Assembly: GCF_030345335.1 (NCBI RefSeq)
Contig: NZ_JAPVRC010000001.1
Location: forward strand, 310,001-374,000
DNA: 64,000 nucleotides
Source: Halobacillus campisalis
Lineage (GTDB): Bacteria; Bacillota; Bacilli; Bacillales; Halobacillaceae
Direction of reading: 5' to 3'
Below, in pieces: positions 55,062-64,000 of this stretch. The notes under the pieces are model-generated. The model was not told the origin of the DNA, did no database searches, and worked only from the letters and a program-made list of their open reading frames with translations. The translations under genes and the position numbers were made by a program. Every line of letters begins with the position of its first letter. Within the stretch, counting starts at the first letter, position 1.

Positions 55062-56227
55062 TAAAATTCACGTACTTCTTCTCTGTAATCTTCGACCGCT
55101 TTCTTTAATCTAGGGAAGTAATCAGAAGGAAACTCCTCTGTTATAGCCTTTGCTAATTCAAAAGCGACGATATGCTCCATAACAACGGAAGCAGCCGGGA
55201 CAGCACAAGAATCGGATCGTTCTATGCTTGCTTGAAAAGGCTCTTTCGTTTCGATATCGATGCTTTGAAGAGGCTTATATAGAGTAGGGATAGGTTTCAT
55301 AACACCTTTGACTACGATCGGCATCCCTGACGTCATCCCGCCTTCAAATCCACCAAGGTTGTTTGTGCGGCGGTAATAACCTCTTTGTTCATCCCATAAG
55401 ATTTCGTCATGTACCTTACTTCCGTTACGACGAGCCGCATCAAAACCGATACCGAACTCTACACCTTTAAAAGCATTGATGCTCATGACCGCTCCAGCGA
55501 TCTTAGCATCCAGTTTTCGATCATATTGTACGTAAGAACCCATTCCTGCCGGCATACCTTCTACATAAACTTCACAGACTCCGCCTATCGAGTCGCCTTC
55601 CTTCTTAGCCACATCAATAGCTTCCATCATTTTGTCGGCTGCCTTCTCATCAAAAGTCCTCACAGGAGATTCTTCAGATATACGGGCACGCTCAGTTACA
55701 CTTAAGCTTTCATCCACATCGCTTACAATACCGGCGATCTCACGGACATAACCAGCTACTTCAATTCCCAGTTCCCGCAAGAGGACCTTGGCAACAGCAC
55801 CCGCTCCAACACGTGCAGCCGTTTCACGAGCTGAGGACCTCTCAAGCACGTTTCTCATGTCACGGTGACCGTACTTCATCCCGCCGTTCAAATCGGCATG
55901 GCCAGGACGCGGTCGAGAAATCGTTCGTTTGATTTGAGCGTCTTCAGGCAGAGGATCTTCTCCCATGATATTTACCCAGTGTTTAAAGTCATCATTATGC
56001 ACAACTAAAGAAATTGGGGAGCCTAACGTATAACCGTGACGGACTCCGCTTGTAATATCTACTAAATCTTTCTCGATCTGCATACGGCGGCCTCGACCGT
56101 AACCCCCTTGTCTGCGGATTAATGATTCATTTATTTGTTCAGGTACCAGAGGTAAATGTGATGGTACTCCTTCGATAATGGTAGTCAATTGCTTTCCGTG
56201 TGACTCTCCCGCTGTTAAATAACGCAT
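55061..56227 (-). CDS. aroC: Chorismate synthase
   Basis: 388 residues (aroF in B. subtilis). FMN-dependent formation of chorismate from EPSP. '[14 protein letters not shown]' at the start, '[17 protein letters not shown]' near 131 and '[14 protein letters not shown]' near 153 are hallmark parts. First gene of aroC-aroB-aroH-hisC-tyrA-aroA. Confidence 0.98.
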   Translation of the reverse strand: MRYLTAGESHGKQLTTIIEGVPSHLPLVPEQINESLIRRQGGYGRGRRMQIEKDLVDITSGVRHGYTLGSPISLVVHNDDFKHWVNIMGEDPLPEDAQIKRTISRPRPGHADLNGGMKYGHRDMRNVLERSSARETAARVGAGAVAKVLLRELGIEVAGYVREIAGIVSDVDESLSVTERARISEESPVRTFDEKAADKMMEAIDVAKKEGDSIGGVCEVYVEGMPAGMGSYVQYDRKLDAKIAGAVMSINAFKGVEFGIGFDAARRNGSKVHDEILWDEQRGYYRRTNNLGGFEGGMTSGMPIVVKGVMKPIPTLYKPLQSIDIETKEPFQASIERSDSCAVPAASVVMEHIVAFELAKAITEEFPSDYFPRLKKAVEDYREEVREF

Positions 56228-56448
56228 GTTTAAGTCCCCCTAGTTTTAAAATTTATGTACTACTATATCATATGGTTCTCTCTTTGTGTTCTCCAACTAT
56301 TCAATCCGCTGTAAAATTCATTAAGTAATAGCTGTCTATTACTTTAATGGACTAAAAGAAAGCCCGGATAGGTCCTGACATTTTACGTGCTTAAAGCGAA
56401 TTAGTTCTTCTAAAGCTTTACTCTTCGTATATTGAATCTATCGCAGCA

Positions 56449-57228
56449 TCAAATGACTTTTTTATAAAAAAACGTATCGAAAAATTCAAAGTTATATTGG
56501 TCAGGAGAGAAGATCTGCTCGGTACTACCTACAAAAAATACCCCTTCTCTCTTTAAAGACTCATTAAAACGATGATAGACATACTTTTTCGCCGGCTCTG
56601 TGAAATATATAAGCACGTTTCTGCATACTATGAGATCACATTTTTTTTCATATTGGTCAGCTAGTAGATTATGCTGTTTAAAAGTAACACATTTTTTTAT
56701 GTTGTCACTTATCTTGTACATCTGATTATCTTCATACGTAAAGTGTTTTTTCTTCATTTCCGCTGGAAGTTCCTTTAATGCGCTCTCTGGATAAACTCCC
56801 ATTTCAGCGCGTTTTAACGCATTACGATCAATATCTGTAGCTACAATCTCTATTTGGCGGGCAGGAAGATGCTTCTGTAGGATCATAGCCAGTGTGTAAG
56901 GTTCTTCCCCTGTAGAGCAAGCTGCACTCCAGACCTTTAATCTTGTTTGGCCTTTCATTAGATGAGTGAGCACTTTTTTCTCTAGTATTTCCCATCTCTT
57001 TCGATTTCTATAAAACTCAGACACATTAATCGTCATTCGATCGAGTAATTCATAAAAAAGCGATGAGTTTTTCTGGAAATCTTCAAAGTAAGAGGAGAAA
57101 CTAGTATATCCTCTCTTATCACGCAGAGATGTTAACCTCCGCTTCATCTGAGCTTCTTTATATAAGAGAAGATCGATACCGGTTTTTCTTTTGAATTGCT
57201 TTACAAAGTTTCCATAATCATCGTTCAT
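56449..57228 (-). CDS. cheR: CheR, chemotaxis protein methyltransferase
   Basis: 259 residues. Methylates glutamates on chemoreceptors with SAM. An N-terminal helical domain ('[20 protein letters not shown]'), SAM motif '[18 protein letters not shown]' near 99-116, and '[10 protein letters not shown]' near 205. It stands alone between aroC and ndk as in B. subtilis, away from the fla/che operon. Confidence 0.95.
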   Translation of the reverse strand: MNDDYGNFVKQFKRKTGIDLLLYKEAQMKRRLTSLRDKRGYTSFSSYFEDFQKNSSLFYELLDRMTINVSEFYRNRKRWEILEKKVLTHLMKGQTRLKVWSAACSTGEEPYTLAMILQKHLPARQIEIVATDIDRNALKRAEMGVYPESALKELPAEMKKKHFTYEDNQMYKISDNIKKCVTFKQHNLLADQYEKKCDLIVCRNVLIYFTEPAKKYVYHRFNESLKREGVFFVGSTEQIFSPDQYNFEFFDTFFYKKVI

Positions 57229-57304
57229 GAACGCTAAGCTCCTTATAATAGCTCTCTTTTACAGAGTAAAGCATTAAATTAGTGATGTAAAGTTTCTTAC
57301 ATAG

Positions 57305-57357
57305 AAAAAGCTATCTCTTCAAGGTCCATTGTACATGAACCTTTCTGAGATAGCTTC
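57305..57357 (-). terminator. Terminator after ndk
   Basis: AAGCTATCTC / GAGATAGCTT outer stem with an inner AGGTTCATGTAC-type stem, then TTTTTC on the minus strand. Confidence 0.8.
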
Positions 57358-57366
57358 TATTATTCT

Positions 57367-57813
57367 TTAATATACCCACGAAAGACCGTCTTTTGTATAA
57401 TCTTGAATTTCTTCGCTGTTAAAAAACAATCCGATTTCCCGCTCGGCGCTCTCTTTCGAGTCAGACCCATGAATAACATTCTTACCTACGATCAAACCAT
57501 AATCTCCTCGGATCGTTCCAGGCGCTGCTTCCTGAGGATTAGTAGATCCCACTATTTTTCTGGCTGTGGAGATGACGTTCTCCCCTTCCCATACCATCGC
57601 GAATACGGGTCCGGAAGTAATGAAATCGACGAGCTCCTCAAAAAATGGTTTGCCTTTATGTTCCCCATAATGCTCTTCAGCAAGGGATCTGTCGATTGTC
57701 ATAAGTTTAGCGCCAGCAAGCTTAAAACCCTTTCTTTCAAACCTTGCAGTAACTTCACCAATTAAACTACGTTGTACTCCATCTGGCTTAATCATTAAAA
57801 ATGTCTTTTCCAT
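57367..57813 (-). CDS. ndk: Nucleoside diphosphate kinase
   Basis: 148 residues. Moves phosphate from NTPs to NDPs through the active His in '[16 protein letters not shown]' near 116. '[16 protein letters not shown]' at the N-terminus. Single gene between hepT and cheR; conserved order. Confidence 0.98.
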   Translation of the reverse strand: MEKTFLMIKPDGVQRSLIGEVTARFERKGFKLAGAKLMTIDRSLAEEHYGEHKGKPFFEELVDFITSGPVFAMVWEGENVISTARKIVGSTNPQEAAPGTIRGDYGLIVGKNVIHGSDSKESAEREIGLFFNSEEIQDYTKDGLSWVY

Positions 57814-57905
57814 GGATAAACACCTCAGTTTATGTAATGTATGAAAGCGCTTTTAAATAGCACCATAAAAGATTTTACCAAAATTTGAGTATTGTGGCAA
57901 ACCTT

Positions 57906-58874
57906 TTATGTTCTTCTTTTTCCAATGTACTTCGCTATACCTTTTAATGTCTGCTTGGCGCGGTTTTGCGGTAGTATTTCTAAAGCTTCATATGCTTTTT
58001 TCAAGTATCGGTCACTCAATTCTAAGGACTTATCTATCGATCCGTTTGTTTTAATCCTTTGAATAATCCAGGAGAAATCATCAGGTGTACTTTTTTCTTT
58101 TAGAAATACTTGAAGCAATTCATCTTTGATTTCGTGATCTTCAAGCGAATATAGTACAGGGAGAGTGATATTCCCTTGAATTAAATCACTACCTGCAGGT
58201 TTTCCTAATTCTTTCTCGGATGCTGTGAAATCCAGTACATCATCAATGATTTGATAGGACATCCCGACGTAGTAACCATAACGGTATAATGCCTTTTCTT
58301 CTTCTTGACCGACGCCTGCAGCGATAGCTCCCATACGGCAGCTCGCTGCAATTAATATTGCCGTTTTGCGCTTGATTCTTCTTAGGTAGCTTCGAACGTT
58401 TTGATCAATATTATATTTATCTTTTATTTGTTCAATTTCACCTAAACAGAGCTCGACCATAGTTTCCGCTAATATTTGATGAGCTTTGGGATCATTCAAT
58501 GCTGATAGATTCTCTAACGATCTAGCAAATATGTAATCCCCTGTGTACATAGCTATGCGATTATCCCATCTGGACTTAATCGTTTCTTCACCGCGTCTTA
58601 CTTCAGCTTCATCTATAACATCATCGTGAACTAAGGAAGCTGTATGAATCAACTCAAGAGAAACGGCGACTGACTTCATCCGTTCAATATCATAGTTCCC
58701 AAATTTGCCTGCTAGCAGAACGAACACAGGCCTGATCCTTTTACCTCCTGCATTTAGAAGCTGGCTTGAGGCTTCTCTGAGTACAGGATTATTCGATTGG
58801 ATCGTCTCGTTGACAGCATCTTCAATTACTGCCAAATCTTGCTTTAAGAAAGAATAGATCATTGCTAATTTCAT
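57906..58874 (-). CDS. hepT: Heptaprenyl diphosphate synthase, component II
   Basis: 322 residues, catalytic subunit extending FPP with IPP to the menaquinone side chain. First and second Asp-rich motifs 'HDDVIDEAE' near 80 and 'QIIDDVLDF' near 204; 'GGKRIRPVF' near 43. Start 58874 is chosen by GAGG nine bases upstream; longer in-frame starts are possible. Works with HepS (component I) encoded two genes upstream. Confidence 0.95.
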   Translation of the reverse strand: MKLAMIYSFLKQDLAVIEDAVNETIQSNNPVLREASSQLLNAGGKRIRPVFVLLAGKFGNYDIERMKSVAVSLELIHTASLVHDDVIDEAEVRRGEETIKSRWDNRIAMYTGDYIFARSLENLSALNDPKAHQILAETMVELCLGEIEQIKDKYNIDQNVRSYLRRIKRKTAILIAASCRMGAIAAGVGQEEEKALYRYGYYVGMSYQIIDDVLDFTASEKELGKPAGSDLIQGNITLPVLYSLEDHEIKDELLQVFLKEKSTPDDFSWIIQRIKTNGSIDKSLELSDRYLKKAYEALEILPQNRAKQTLKGIAKYIGKRRT

Positions 58875-58889
58875 ATAGTTCATCCTCAA

Positions 58890-59603
58890 TTATGACAGTG
58901 GCTTTTCTCCCATATGCATTGCGGCTGCACCGCCTGTATAAGACTTGATTTTCACATTTTTCAAGCCCGCTTGTTCAAACATGTCTTTGAGCTCCATTTT
59001 CCCGGGAAAATCTTTGGCAGATTCATGAAGCCAGCTATATTCTTCATAACTTTTTGCAAAGAACTTACCGAACAAAGGCATGACTTTCCCAAAGTAGAAG
59101 TAATATAATCGTTTAAATATCGGGTTGGTCGGCTGAGAAGTTTCTAGACAGACGACCTTTCCACCGGGCTTAACGACACGTTGCATTTCTTTTAAAACTT
59201 GAAGATAATCAGGGACGTTTCTAAGTCCGAAACCAATCGTGACAAAATCGAACTGGTCATCTTCAAAGGGGAGATCCATAGCGTTACCATGTTCGAATTC
59301 AACTTGTTTCATTTTTGCCGCAAGTTTCTTTTTAATACCGACAGAAAGCATATTTACGCTGAAATCAAGACCGATCACTTTCCCTGACGAGCCGACCAGA
59401 TCAGCAAGTGACATCGTCCAATCCCCTGTTCCGCAGCAGACATCCAGGGTTTGATCACCTTTTTGAACATTCATCCGCTTCATGACGTCTCTTCTCCAGA
59501 GTCGATGCTGCTGAAAGGATATGATGGAATTCATCGAATCATAGCGGCTATATATTTTTTCGAATACGCTGTGTACGCGTTCTTCCTTGGACTGTGACTG
59601 CAT
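58890..59603 (-). CDS. menG: Demethylmenaquinone methyltransferase
   Basis: 237 residues, UbiE/MenG (menH in older B. subtilis maps). SAM motif '[10 protein letters not shown]' near 54, '[19 protein letters not shown]' near 127 and C-terminal 'MHMGEKPLS'. Last step of menaquinone synthesis; lies between hepS and hepT, all serving the quinone that feeds QcrABC. Confidence 0.97.
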   Translation of the reverse strand: MQSQSKEERVHSVFEKIYSRYDSMNSIISFQQHRLWRRDVMKRMNVQKGDQTLDVCCGTGDWTMSLADLVGSSGKVIGLDFSVNMLSVGIKKKLAAKMKQVEFEHGNAMDLPFEDDQFDFVTIGFGLRNVPDYLQVLKEMQRVVKPGGKVVCLETSQPTNPIFKRLYYFYFGKVMPLFGKFFAKSYEEYSWLHESAKDFPGKMELKDMFEQAGLKNVKIKSYTGGAAAMHMGEKPLS

Positions 59604-59606
59604 ATA

Positions 59607-60407
59607 TTACCCTTCCTCTGCAATGTTCGTTTTATAAAATTTTTGATAGATTGCGGAATGGATGTAAGCTTTCAGCCAGTTGAAATGTATTGGCAGCTGG
59701 GATACTGACGTTTCCAAATTTGAGATATGCTTATGGAGCAATTGCTCAATGTTGAAAACAAGCTGTCCACCGGTTTCCGCAGAATCCGGCCGCTTTACTA
59801 ACAGATCCATTACAGGGGAGAAGCGCCCCTCCTGATAACTGTTTTTTTCTTGAAGTAACCTTTTAGCTAACAACCAATCCCCAGCCATATCGTTAATTGT
59901 GGTTTTCTGGACATATGTCGCTACACGCTGAATAAGCAAGGACTCGATTTTCTTTAGAGAAGTAAGAAATTCCTGAAAAGAATCTACATCTTTATAGTAC
60001 AACTCCATTTTCAACTCATTGATCTCTTTTATCGCTCCCGCCAATGTACGGATCATCGCGATGTCATTGAGCTGGGAAAGGACATAGTAATACAATCCGC
60101 TATAGTAATCCCCCGCCAAAACTGTAAGCTGTCGAGTCCGCACGGTGTCTTGTTCATCATCGTCCTCCGTTAACGTTACTAAGTCATGAGTATCCAGAGC
60201 TATTTGAACGAGCATAGTCGTTATAATGTATTTCTCTTTTTTTAAAGGCGAAAGGGTCGTGTGATCCATGATAGAAATCAAAATAGCAAGCTTGTCCTCA
60301 TCAATTACCGGGTCGGCAATAAACTTAGCCAAAAACGGATGGCGGACCTGGTTTGCTATTTGGTTCTTTAATTGGTCAATCTTCATTTCGGATGGAATCA
60401 CCTTCAT
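59607..60407 (-). CDS. hepS: Heptaprenyl diphosphate synthase, component I
   Basis: 266 residues, helical non-catalytic partner of HepT. 'MDHTTLSPLKKEKYIITTMLVQIALDTHD' is spread over residues 47-76, then 'LAGDYYSGLYYYVLSQ', the family pattern. No Asp-rich catalytic motif, as expected. ATG at 60407; a GTG just before and an ATG eight codons later are alternatives. Three bases before menG. Confidence 0.92.
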   Translation of the reverse strand: MKVIPSEMKIDQLKNQIANQVRHPFLAKFIADPVIDEDKLAILISIMDHTTLSPLKKEKYIITTMLVQIALDTHDLVTLTEDDDEQDTVRTRQLTVLAGDYYSGLYYYVLSQLNDIAMIRTLAGAIKEINELKMELYYKDVDSFQEFLTSLKKIESLLIQRVATYVQKTTINDMAGDWLLAKRLLQEKNSYQEGRFSPVMDLLVKRPDSAETGGQLVFNIEQLLHKHISNLETSVSQLPIHFNWLKAYIHSAIYQKFYKTNIAEEG

Positions 60408-60497
60408 CACCTTATCCCTTTCTTAGATACGGTTAAAACATAATCATTATAGCATAATCTTTAGTCTCAATCTCTATTATGTACTCAGCAGAGCCGA

Positions 60498-60722
60498 TTA
60501 CTCTGCATCGTTTGTCATTTCACCATGACTTGTTTGAATGATTGCTTTTCCTCTGACTTTAACAGCTGATGTATGTTCAGTGAATTGAGCAATCATGACT
60601 TCATTGCGGTCTAATTTCTCAGAGTGATGAAACCGTGTGTCTGTACCTCTTGTAAGGCCAATAACATTTACCCCGTCTTCTAAAGCTTTGATAACAAAAA
60701 AATCATTTTCTGAAGTCGCCAT
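60498..60722 (-). CDS. mtrB: TRAP, trp RNA-binding attenuation protein
   Basis: 74 residues, near-identical in its core to B. subtilis TRAP ('[20 protein letters not shown]', '[15 protein letters not shown]'). Eleven subunits form a ring that, with tryptophan bound, wraps RNA bearing spaced GAG/UAG triplets. Its B. subtilis partner gene folE (mtrA) is not upstream here and no trp operon is in the aro region, so its targets lie elsewhere. Confidence 0.97.
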   Translation of the reverse strand: MATSENDFFVIKALEDGVNVIGLTRGTDTRFHHSEKLDRNEVMIAQFTEHTSAVKVRGKAIIQTSHGEMTNDAE

Positions 60723-60799
60723 CTAACGTGCTCCCTTCTTTAAACTTACTATCTCTTACTCGATTTATTATGTCAATCATTCTAACTTTTCAGCATTGA

Positions 60800-60826
60800 A
60801 AAAAGGGTGCTATAAAAGCACCCCTT
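60800..60826 (-). terminator. Terminator after hbs
   Basis: AAGGGGTGCT / AGCACCCTT stem (minus strand) followed by a TTTTTT run. Confidence 0.88.
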
Positions 60827-60844
60827 CTGAGCCCTATGTAGCTA

Positions 60845-61117
60845 TTATTTAACAGCATCTTTTAGGGCTTTACCAGGTTTGAAAGCTGGAACTTTACTTG
60901 CGGAAATTTCGATCTCTTCTCCAGTTTGCGGGTTACGGCCTTTACGAGCCGCACGCTCACGTACTTCAAAGTTACCGAATCCGATCAGTTGCACTTTCTC
61001 ACCATCTTTAAGTGAATCCATGATAGATTCGAATACAGAATCAACTGCTTGAGTCGCATCTTTTTTGGAAAGCTCGGCTTTCTCAGAAACTGCATTGATT
61101 AGGTCTGTTTTGTTCAT
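60845..61117 (-). CDS. hbs: HU family nucleoid protein HBsu
   Basis: 90 residues. Dimeric DNA-bending protein. '[15 protein letters not shown]', '[25 protein letters not shown]' (DNA-binding arm, split over 43-68) and '[13 protein letters not shown]'. Start 61117, six bases after AAGGAGGTG. Own promoter and terminator. Confidence 0.98.
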   Translation of the reverse strand: MNKTDLINAVSEKAELSKKDATQAVDSVFESIMDSLKDGEKVQLIGFGNFEVRERAARKGRNPQTGEEIEISASKVPAFKPGKALKDAVK

Positions 61118-61210
61118 GACATTCACCTCCTTCCAAGAAGGTTGCTCTTTAAAATGAATTTACATCACTTAAAGTGCCTCATTTATCACCAACATTTGAT
61201 GACAAGCCTT

Positions 61211-61239
61211 ATATTAAACGAGTTTGTACTGAAATTCAA
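61211..61239 (-). promoter_or_regulatory. hbs promoter
   Basis: Minus-strand TTGAAT (61234-61239), 17-base spacer, TAATAT (61211-61216). About 94 bases upstream of the start codon. Confidence 0.75.
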
Positions 61240-61329
61240 TAGAAAATACTTTTAGAATGCCTATTTCTAGCGGTTTCTAAGGATTATTCTACTGTTCGTT
61301 TAGAATTTATGGTTATATTTTCCCCACAC

Positions 61330-61385
61330 AAAAAAACCACAGAACCCTTGATATGAAAGGGTTTGTAGTCATTCGTGGTTTTTTA
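61330..61385. terminator. Terminator between spoIVA and hbs
   Basis: AAAAACCAC / GTGGTTTTT outer stem with inner CCCTT / AAGGG; flanked by A and T runs on both sides. Confidence 0.7.
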
Positions 61386-61446
61386 TTATATTAGGAAAAG
61401 CTTTCTTGGATCCTTGCAGTAAAATTTTTTAATTCAATTCGATAAA

Positions 61447-61480
61447 AAAACTAAAACGGCCCGATGAGGAGCCGTTAAAG
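61447..61480 (-). terminator. Terminator of spoIVA
   Basis: AACGGC / GCCGTT stem on the minus strand with following TTTAGTTTTTTT. It starts in the last codons of spoIVA. Confidence 0.85.
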
Positions 61481-62953
61481 GATAATGGCAATCATGCCGC
61501 CAGACCCTTCATTGATGATTCTTTCTAATGTTTCTTTTAATTTATATCGAGCATTTTCCGGCATCAAAGACAGTTTGGCTTGAATGCCTTCTCTGACGAT
61601 TGAACTTAGCGATCTGCCGAATATATCAGAATTCCAAATCGACAGCGGGTCTTCTTCAAAATCCTGCATCAAATAGCGGACAAGTTCTTCACTTTGTTTT
61701 TCTGTACCGATGATAGGCGAAAATTCGGATTGAACGTCAACTTTGACCATATGAATGGATGGAGCCACAGCTTTCAGCCTGACACCGAACCTGGAACCTT
61801 GTCGAATAATCTCCGGCTCATCTAACACCATATCCTCAAGACTTGGTGCTGCAATCCCGTACCCTGTCTGCTTAACCATTTGCAGAGCATCGGCTACTAT
61901 ATCGTATTCTCTTTTCGCATGAGAAAAATCTTGCATGATTTCAAGCAGGTGATCCTTGCCTCGTATTTCTTCTCCGACAATTTCTTTCAAGATATGATCA
62001 TACAATTGTTCTGGAGCTTGTAAATCAATTTCGGCGATGCCTTCCCCGAGATCCATTCCTGATATATGAGCGCCCGTAATATGCTCGTATTGATCAAAGT
62101 TTCCGATCACGTAATCTACATCGCGTAACCTTTTGATATCCTGGACAGTATCCTCTATTGCTGACTGCAGATGTTTCCTTAACCAATGACGAGAGTCAAG
62201 CACCATTACCCAGCTCGGAAGGTTGACATTAACTTCCAAAACAGGGAATTCAAATAACGCTTCTCTTAAGACGTTATGGACATCCTGTTCCCGCATGCTT
62301 TCAACGGATAACGCAAGGACCGGAATATCATACTTTTCTTTTAATTCATTTTTTAATCTTTCCGTGCGGTCACTGTGAGGCTGGGCAGAGTTTACAACCA
62401 TAATAAATGGCTTTCCTACTTCCCTTAGCTCTTCCACAACTTTTTCTTCCGCCTGTACATAGTCCTCACGCGGGATTTCCCCAATCGTCCCGTCAGTTGT
62501 TACTACGATTCCTATCGTGGAGTGTTCCTGGATTACTTTTTGAGTACCTATTTCAGCCGCTTCATTAAATGGAATAGCCTCTTCATACCAAGGTGTATGA
62601 ATCATTCTTGGTCCATTCTCATCCTCATAGCCGACAGCACCTTCAACAGCATATCCCACACAATCCACCATTCGTACTCGAACGTCTAAATGTTCATCGA
62701 ACTTTATGGAAGCCGCCTGATTAGGAACAAACTTAGGCTCAGTGGTCATTATGGTTTTTCCTGCAGAGCTTTGAGGCAATTCGTCCAAAGCTCTTTCTCG
62801 TTCCGAACTATCCTCCATATTCGGAATAACCACAAGCTCCATGAATTTCTTTATGAATGTAGATTTCCCTGTACGTACAGCACCTACGACTCCCAGATAA
62901 ATATCTCCGTTCGTTCGCTTGGAAATATCACTGAAAATATCAACCTTCTCCAA
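61475..62953 (-). CDS. spoIVA: SpoIVA, spore coat basement ATPase
   Basis: 492 residues, same length as in B. subtilis. Walker A in 'GAVRTGKSTF' near 24 and an N-terminal TRAFAC-type ATPase, then the long middle and C-terminal domains ending 'GSGGMIAIIL'. SpoIVA polymerises on the forespore using ATP and anchors the coat. I use the TTG at 62953 (M-E-K-V-D-I-F), five bases after GGGAGGGG; nine extra upstream codons would place that site inside the protein. Sigma-E promoter upstream. Confidence 0.97.
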   Translation of the reverse strand: MEKVDIFSDISKRTNGDIYLGVVGAVRTGKSTFIKKFMELVVIPNMEDSSERERALDELPQSSAGKTIMTTEPKFVPNQAASIKFDEHLDVRVRMVDCVGYAVEGAVGYEDENGPRMIHTPWYEEAIPFNEAAEIGTQKVIQEHSTIGIVVTTDGTIGEIPREDYVQAEEKVVEELREVGKPFIMVVNSAQPHSDRTERLKNELKEKYDIPVLALSVESMREQDVHNVLREALFEFPVLEVNVNLPSWVMVLDSRHWLRKHLQSAIEDTVQDIKRLRDVDYVIGNFDQYEHITGAHISGMDLGEGIAEIDLQAPEQLYDHILKEIVGEEIRGKDHLLEIMQDFSHAKREYDIVADALQMVKQTGYGIAAPSLEDMVLDEPEIIRQGSRFGVRLKAVAPSIHMVKVDVQSEFSPIIGTEKQSEELVRYLMQDFEEDPLSIWNSDIFGRSLSSIVREGIQAKLSLMPENARYKLKETLERIINEGSGGMIAIIL

Positions 62954-63004
62954 AGGATCCCCTCCCAGATAAAATTTCACTAAATTACAAGCTTGGACAC
63001 TCTC

Positions 63005-63034
63005 ATTCTATGTCATGACCCTATAGAATTATGC
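63005..63034 (-). promoter_or_regulatory. Sigma-E promoter of spoIVA
   Basis: Minus strand: GCATAATT (63027-63034), 14-base spacer, CATAGAAT (63005-63012). Both parts and spacing fit the mother-cell sigma-E consensus. Confidence 0.78.
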
Positions 63035-63145
63035 TTGAAATTAATTTGTCACCCATGAACTATTTCTAAAATGTCCAGAAACGGAGAGTGTGTAAGCTTC
63101 GTCATTTCCAGTTATCTGTTAAACCATAGTTACTAATAATGGAGC

Positions 63146-63270
63146 TTGAAAGTTCGGGGAAATCACCCTCTTCCCACGGGCGTATAATGAGCTTCCTCTT
63201 GGTGATGCCCTGTGAAGTCTTGCAATATCCTGAACCCTCTTGTGTTTGTGAGGATAACGGCGACAGACGA
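63146..63270 (+). repeat. Intergenic repeat, second module copy
   Basis: TTGAAAGTTCGGGGAAATCAC (start at 63146) parallels 63390 and 49451; it ends with TTGTGAGGATAACGG (63246-63260), repeated exactly at 63453-63467. Confidence 0.65.
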
Positions 63271-63297
63271 AGCGGAGTTTCTTTTGAAAAGACCCTG

Positions 63298-63480
63298 TTA
63301 AATTTCAGTGATGATATTCATATAAGCTCCCTAATCTTGAAGGCTCCGCTTCGAGATGTTCGGACTCTTCCCGTTATCTTTGACAGCGTTTGAAAACCCG
63401 GGAAATCACCCGCTTTCCGTGGGAGCTCGCAATTTTCCGGACCTCCTTGCGATTGTGAGGATAACGGAAACATCTAAGCG
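63298..63480 (+). repeat. Composite intergenic repeat, copy 2
   Basis: Module A at 63298-63352 (core ATATTCATATAAGCTCCCTA) and module B at 63390-63467, in the same order and spacing as at 49361-49480. It contains CGCTTTCCGTGGGAGC (63411-63426), whose reverse complement is at 49714-49729. Confidence 0.75.
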
Positions 63481-63543
63481 GGTGCTTAAGGAAAATTTAC
63501 TCTCCAATACTAGATGTTCATTTATCACTTCCATATATTAATA

Positions 63544-63577
63544 TAAAAAAACGCTGCCAAAAGTTCTCGGCAGCGTG
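63544..63577 (-). terminator. Terminator of the partial gene at the right edge
   Basis: CACGCTGCCGAGAAC / TTTTGGCAGCGTT: stem ACGCTGCC / GGCAGCGT with following T-run on the minus strand. Confidence 0.88.
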
Positions 63578-63593
63578 AAGCACACATCTGTGT

Positions 63594-64000
63594 TCAACTA
63601 GGAGGTTCCGTCATGAAAACGGGTTCTCCTTCTTCAATTGTATAAGCCGGGGAGTATGCAGGCGCAAAGGGTGTATGATCAGTAAGCAGGTAGCGGATAT
63701 CATCTCCCTCTTCATAGGAGTGATCCTCTTTTCTCATCAGGTCGTACAATTCTTTTCGATAGTCGACTAATAGTTCACCACGCTCATTTATATATACCGG
63801 CAGCGATTTCTCGCTGTAAGGGCTGTCTACAGTCGGCGGTGAATCAAGTCCCATTTCTTCAAACTTGACATCATATACGTTTCTTGCAATCTTATCTTTC
63901 AGAGGTGGGTACTTATTTTCATCTTCGTAAAAGTCTACTTTAAGCTGTAATGATCGTAATGATTCTGCCATTCTTAAATCTACTATTTTTACTGTAGGAT
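63594..64000 (-). CDS. Unrecognised protein, 3' part (YphF position)
   Basis: The frame is open to the window edge; about 134 C-terminal residues are seen and an internal ATG at 63971 is probably not the start, because codons continue upstream ('TVKIVDLRMAESLRSLQLK'). The part is acidic, with Pro and Tyr ('PAYSPAYTIEEGEPVF') and no membrane segment. B. subtilis has yphF/yphE before spoIVA, so this could be a YphF relative by position. I do not recognise it from sequence. Confidence 0.6.
   Translation of the reverse strand, partial: PTVKIVDLRMAESLRSLQLKVDFYEDENKYPPLKDKIARNVYDVKFEEMGLDSPPTVDSPYSEKSLPVYINERGELLVDYRKELYDLMRKEDHSYEEGDDIRYLLTDHTPFAPAYSPAYTIEEGEPVFMTEPPS

Larger units (their letters stand above)
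61118..61474. other. Gap with hbs promoter and two terminators
   Basis: 357 bases: the hbs leader and sigma-A promoter, then a hairpin terminator (61330-61385), then the spoIVA terminator. No gene is seen. Confidence 0.75.
62954..63593. other. Gene-free region with repeats upstream of spoIVA
   Basis: 640 bases: spoIVA leader and sigma-E promoter, then two linked repeat copies (63146-63300 and 63298-63510), then a terminator for the next minus-strand gene. No gene is supported; the short frames lack ribosome sites. Confidence 0.7.

Noticed and set aside
63139-63541. Short plus-strand frames upstream of spoIVA
   Set aside because: They run through repeat DNA and lack Shine-Dalgarno sites.
1-64000. 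CRISPR arrays, tRNA genes, IS elements or prophage
   Set aside because: No regularly spaced identical repeats, no tRNA-like cloverleaf noticed by eye, and no transposase, integrase or phage gene among the readable frames.

Overview
The window comes from the chromosome of an endospore-forming, low-to-mid GC Bacillaceae, most likely a moderately halophilic genus close to Halobacillus. This rests on gene order, which follows the Bacillus subtilis spoIVA-hbs-mtrB-hep-aro-qcr-ypj-dapB-cca-birA-pan-dinG-asnS-dnaD-nth-ponA-recU segment almost gene for gene, on sporulation genes (spoIVA, ypjB, an sspM-like SASP gene) and on very acidic C-terminal tails in PonA and QcrC. The genus is an inference; nothing in the window names it. 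No phage, IS, CRISPR array, rRNA or tRNA was seen.

Left part (1-18000). On the minus strand lie a probable one-carbon/folate cluster (fhs, DUF72, HD hydrolase, thyA, dfrA, mobA), a Tat module (two tandem tatA, then tatC), a YozE-like gene, sbcD and the start of sbcC. On the plus strand a YhhQ-type queuosine-precursor transporter sits behind a sigma-A promoter and a preQ1-I riboswitch, followed by an RNase HI-like gene. Then come a compact Fur-box-controlled unit for a 58-residue membrane protein, the bpsA/bpsB alkylpyrone pair, an acidic lipoprotein, an M32 carboxypeptidase, a THUMP rRNA methyltransferase, RNase P RNA (type B), gpsB, ypsA and cdd.

Middle part (18000-48950). An RND exporter gene with a palindromic operator over its promoter is followed by yppE, a coiled-coil ORF, an sspM-like gene and recU-ponA. 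A long minus-strand block then carries DNA repair/replication and cofactor genes (nth, dnaD, asnS, aspB, ypmB, ypmA, dinG, panDCB, birA, cca, bshA, mgsA, dapB, ypjD), the plus-strand ypjC, and on the minus strand a YugP-like peptidase, ypjB, ypjA, the menaquinol:cytochrome c reductase operon qcrABC, ypiF, ypiB and ypiA.

Right part (49000-64000). A roughly 900-bp gene-free region carries dispersed intergenic repeats. Then come the shikimate/aromatic operon (aroC-aroB-aroH-hisC-tyrA-aroA, no trp genes), cheR, ndk, menaquinone side-chain genes (hepS-menG-hepT), TRAP (mtrB), HU (hbs), spoIVA with a sigma-E promoter, a second repeat cluster and the 3' part of an unrecognised gene. Compared with B. 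subtilis (from memory), bshB1, folE/mtrA, the trp operon and ypoC are absent from their usual positions.

Many start codons were moved inward to the Shine-Dalgarno-supported codon; several are TTG (fhs, asnS, aspB, ypjC, spoIVA). I did not find a clearly new multi-gene system. The best leads are the Fur-controlled small membrane protein, the small reading frame at 49849-50055 with a strong SD, a hairpin over its start and a slippery heptamer, the long hairpin between tatA and tatC, and the composite repeat shared by 49361-49480 and 63298-63420.
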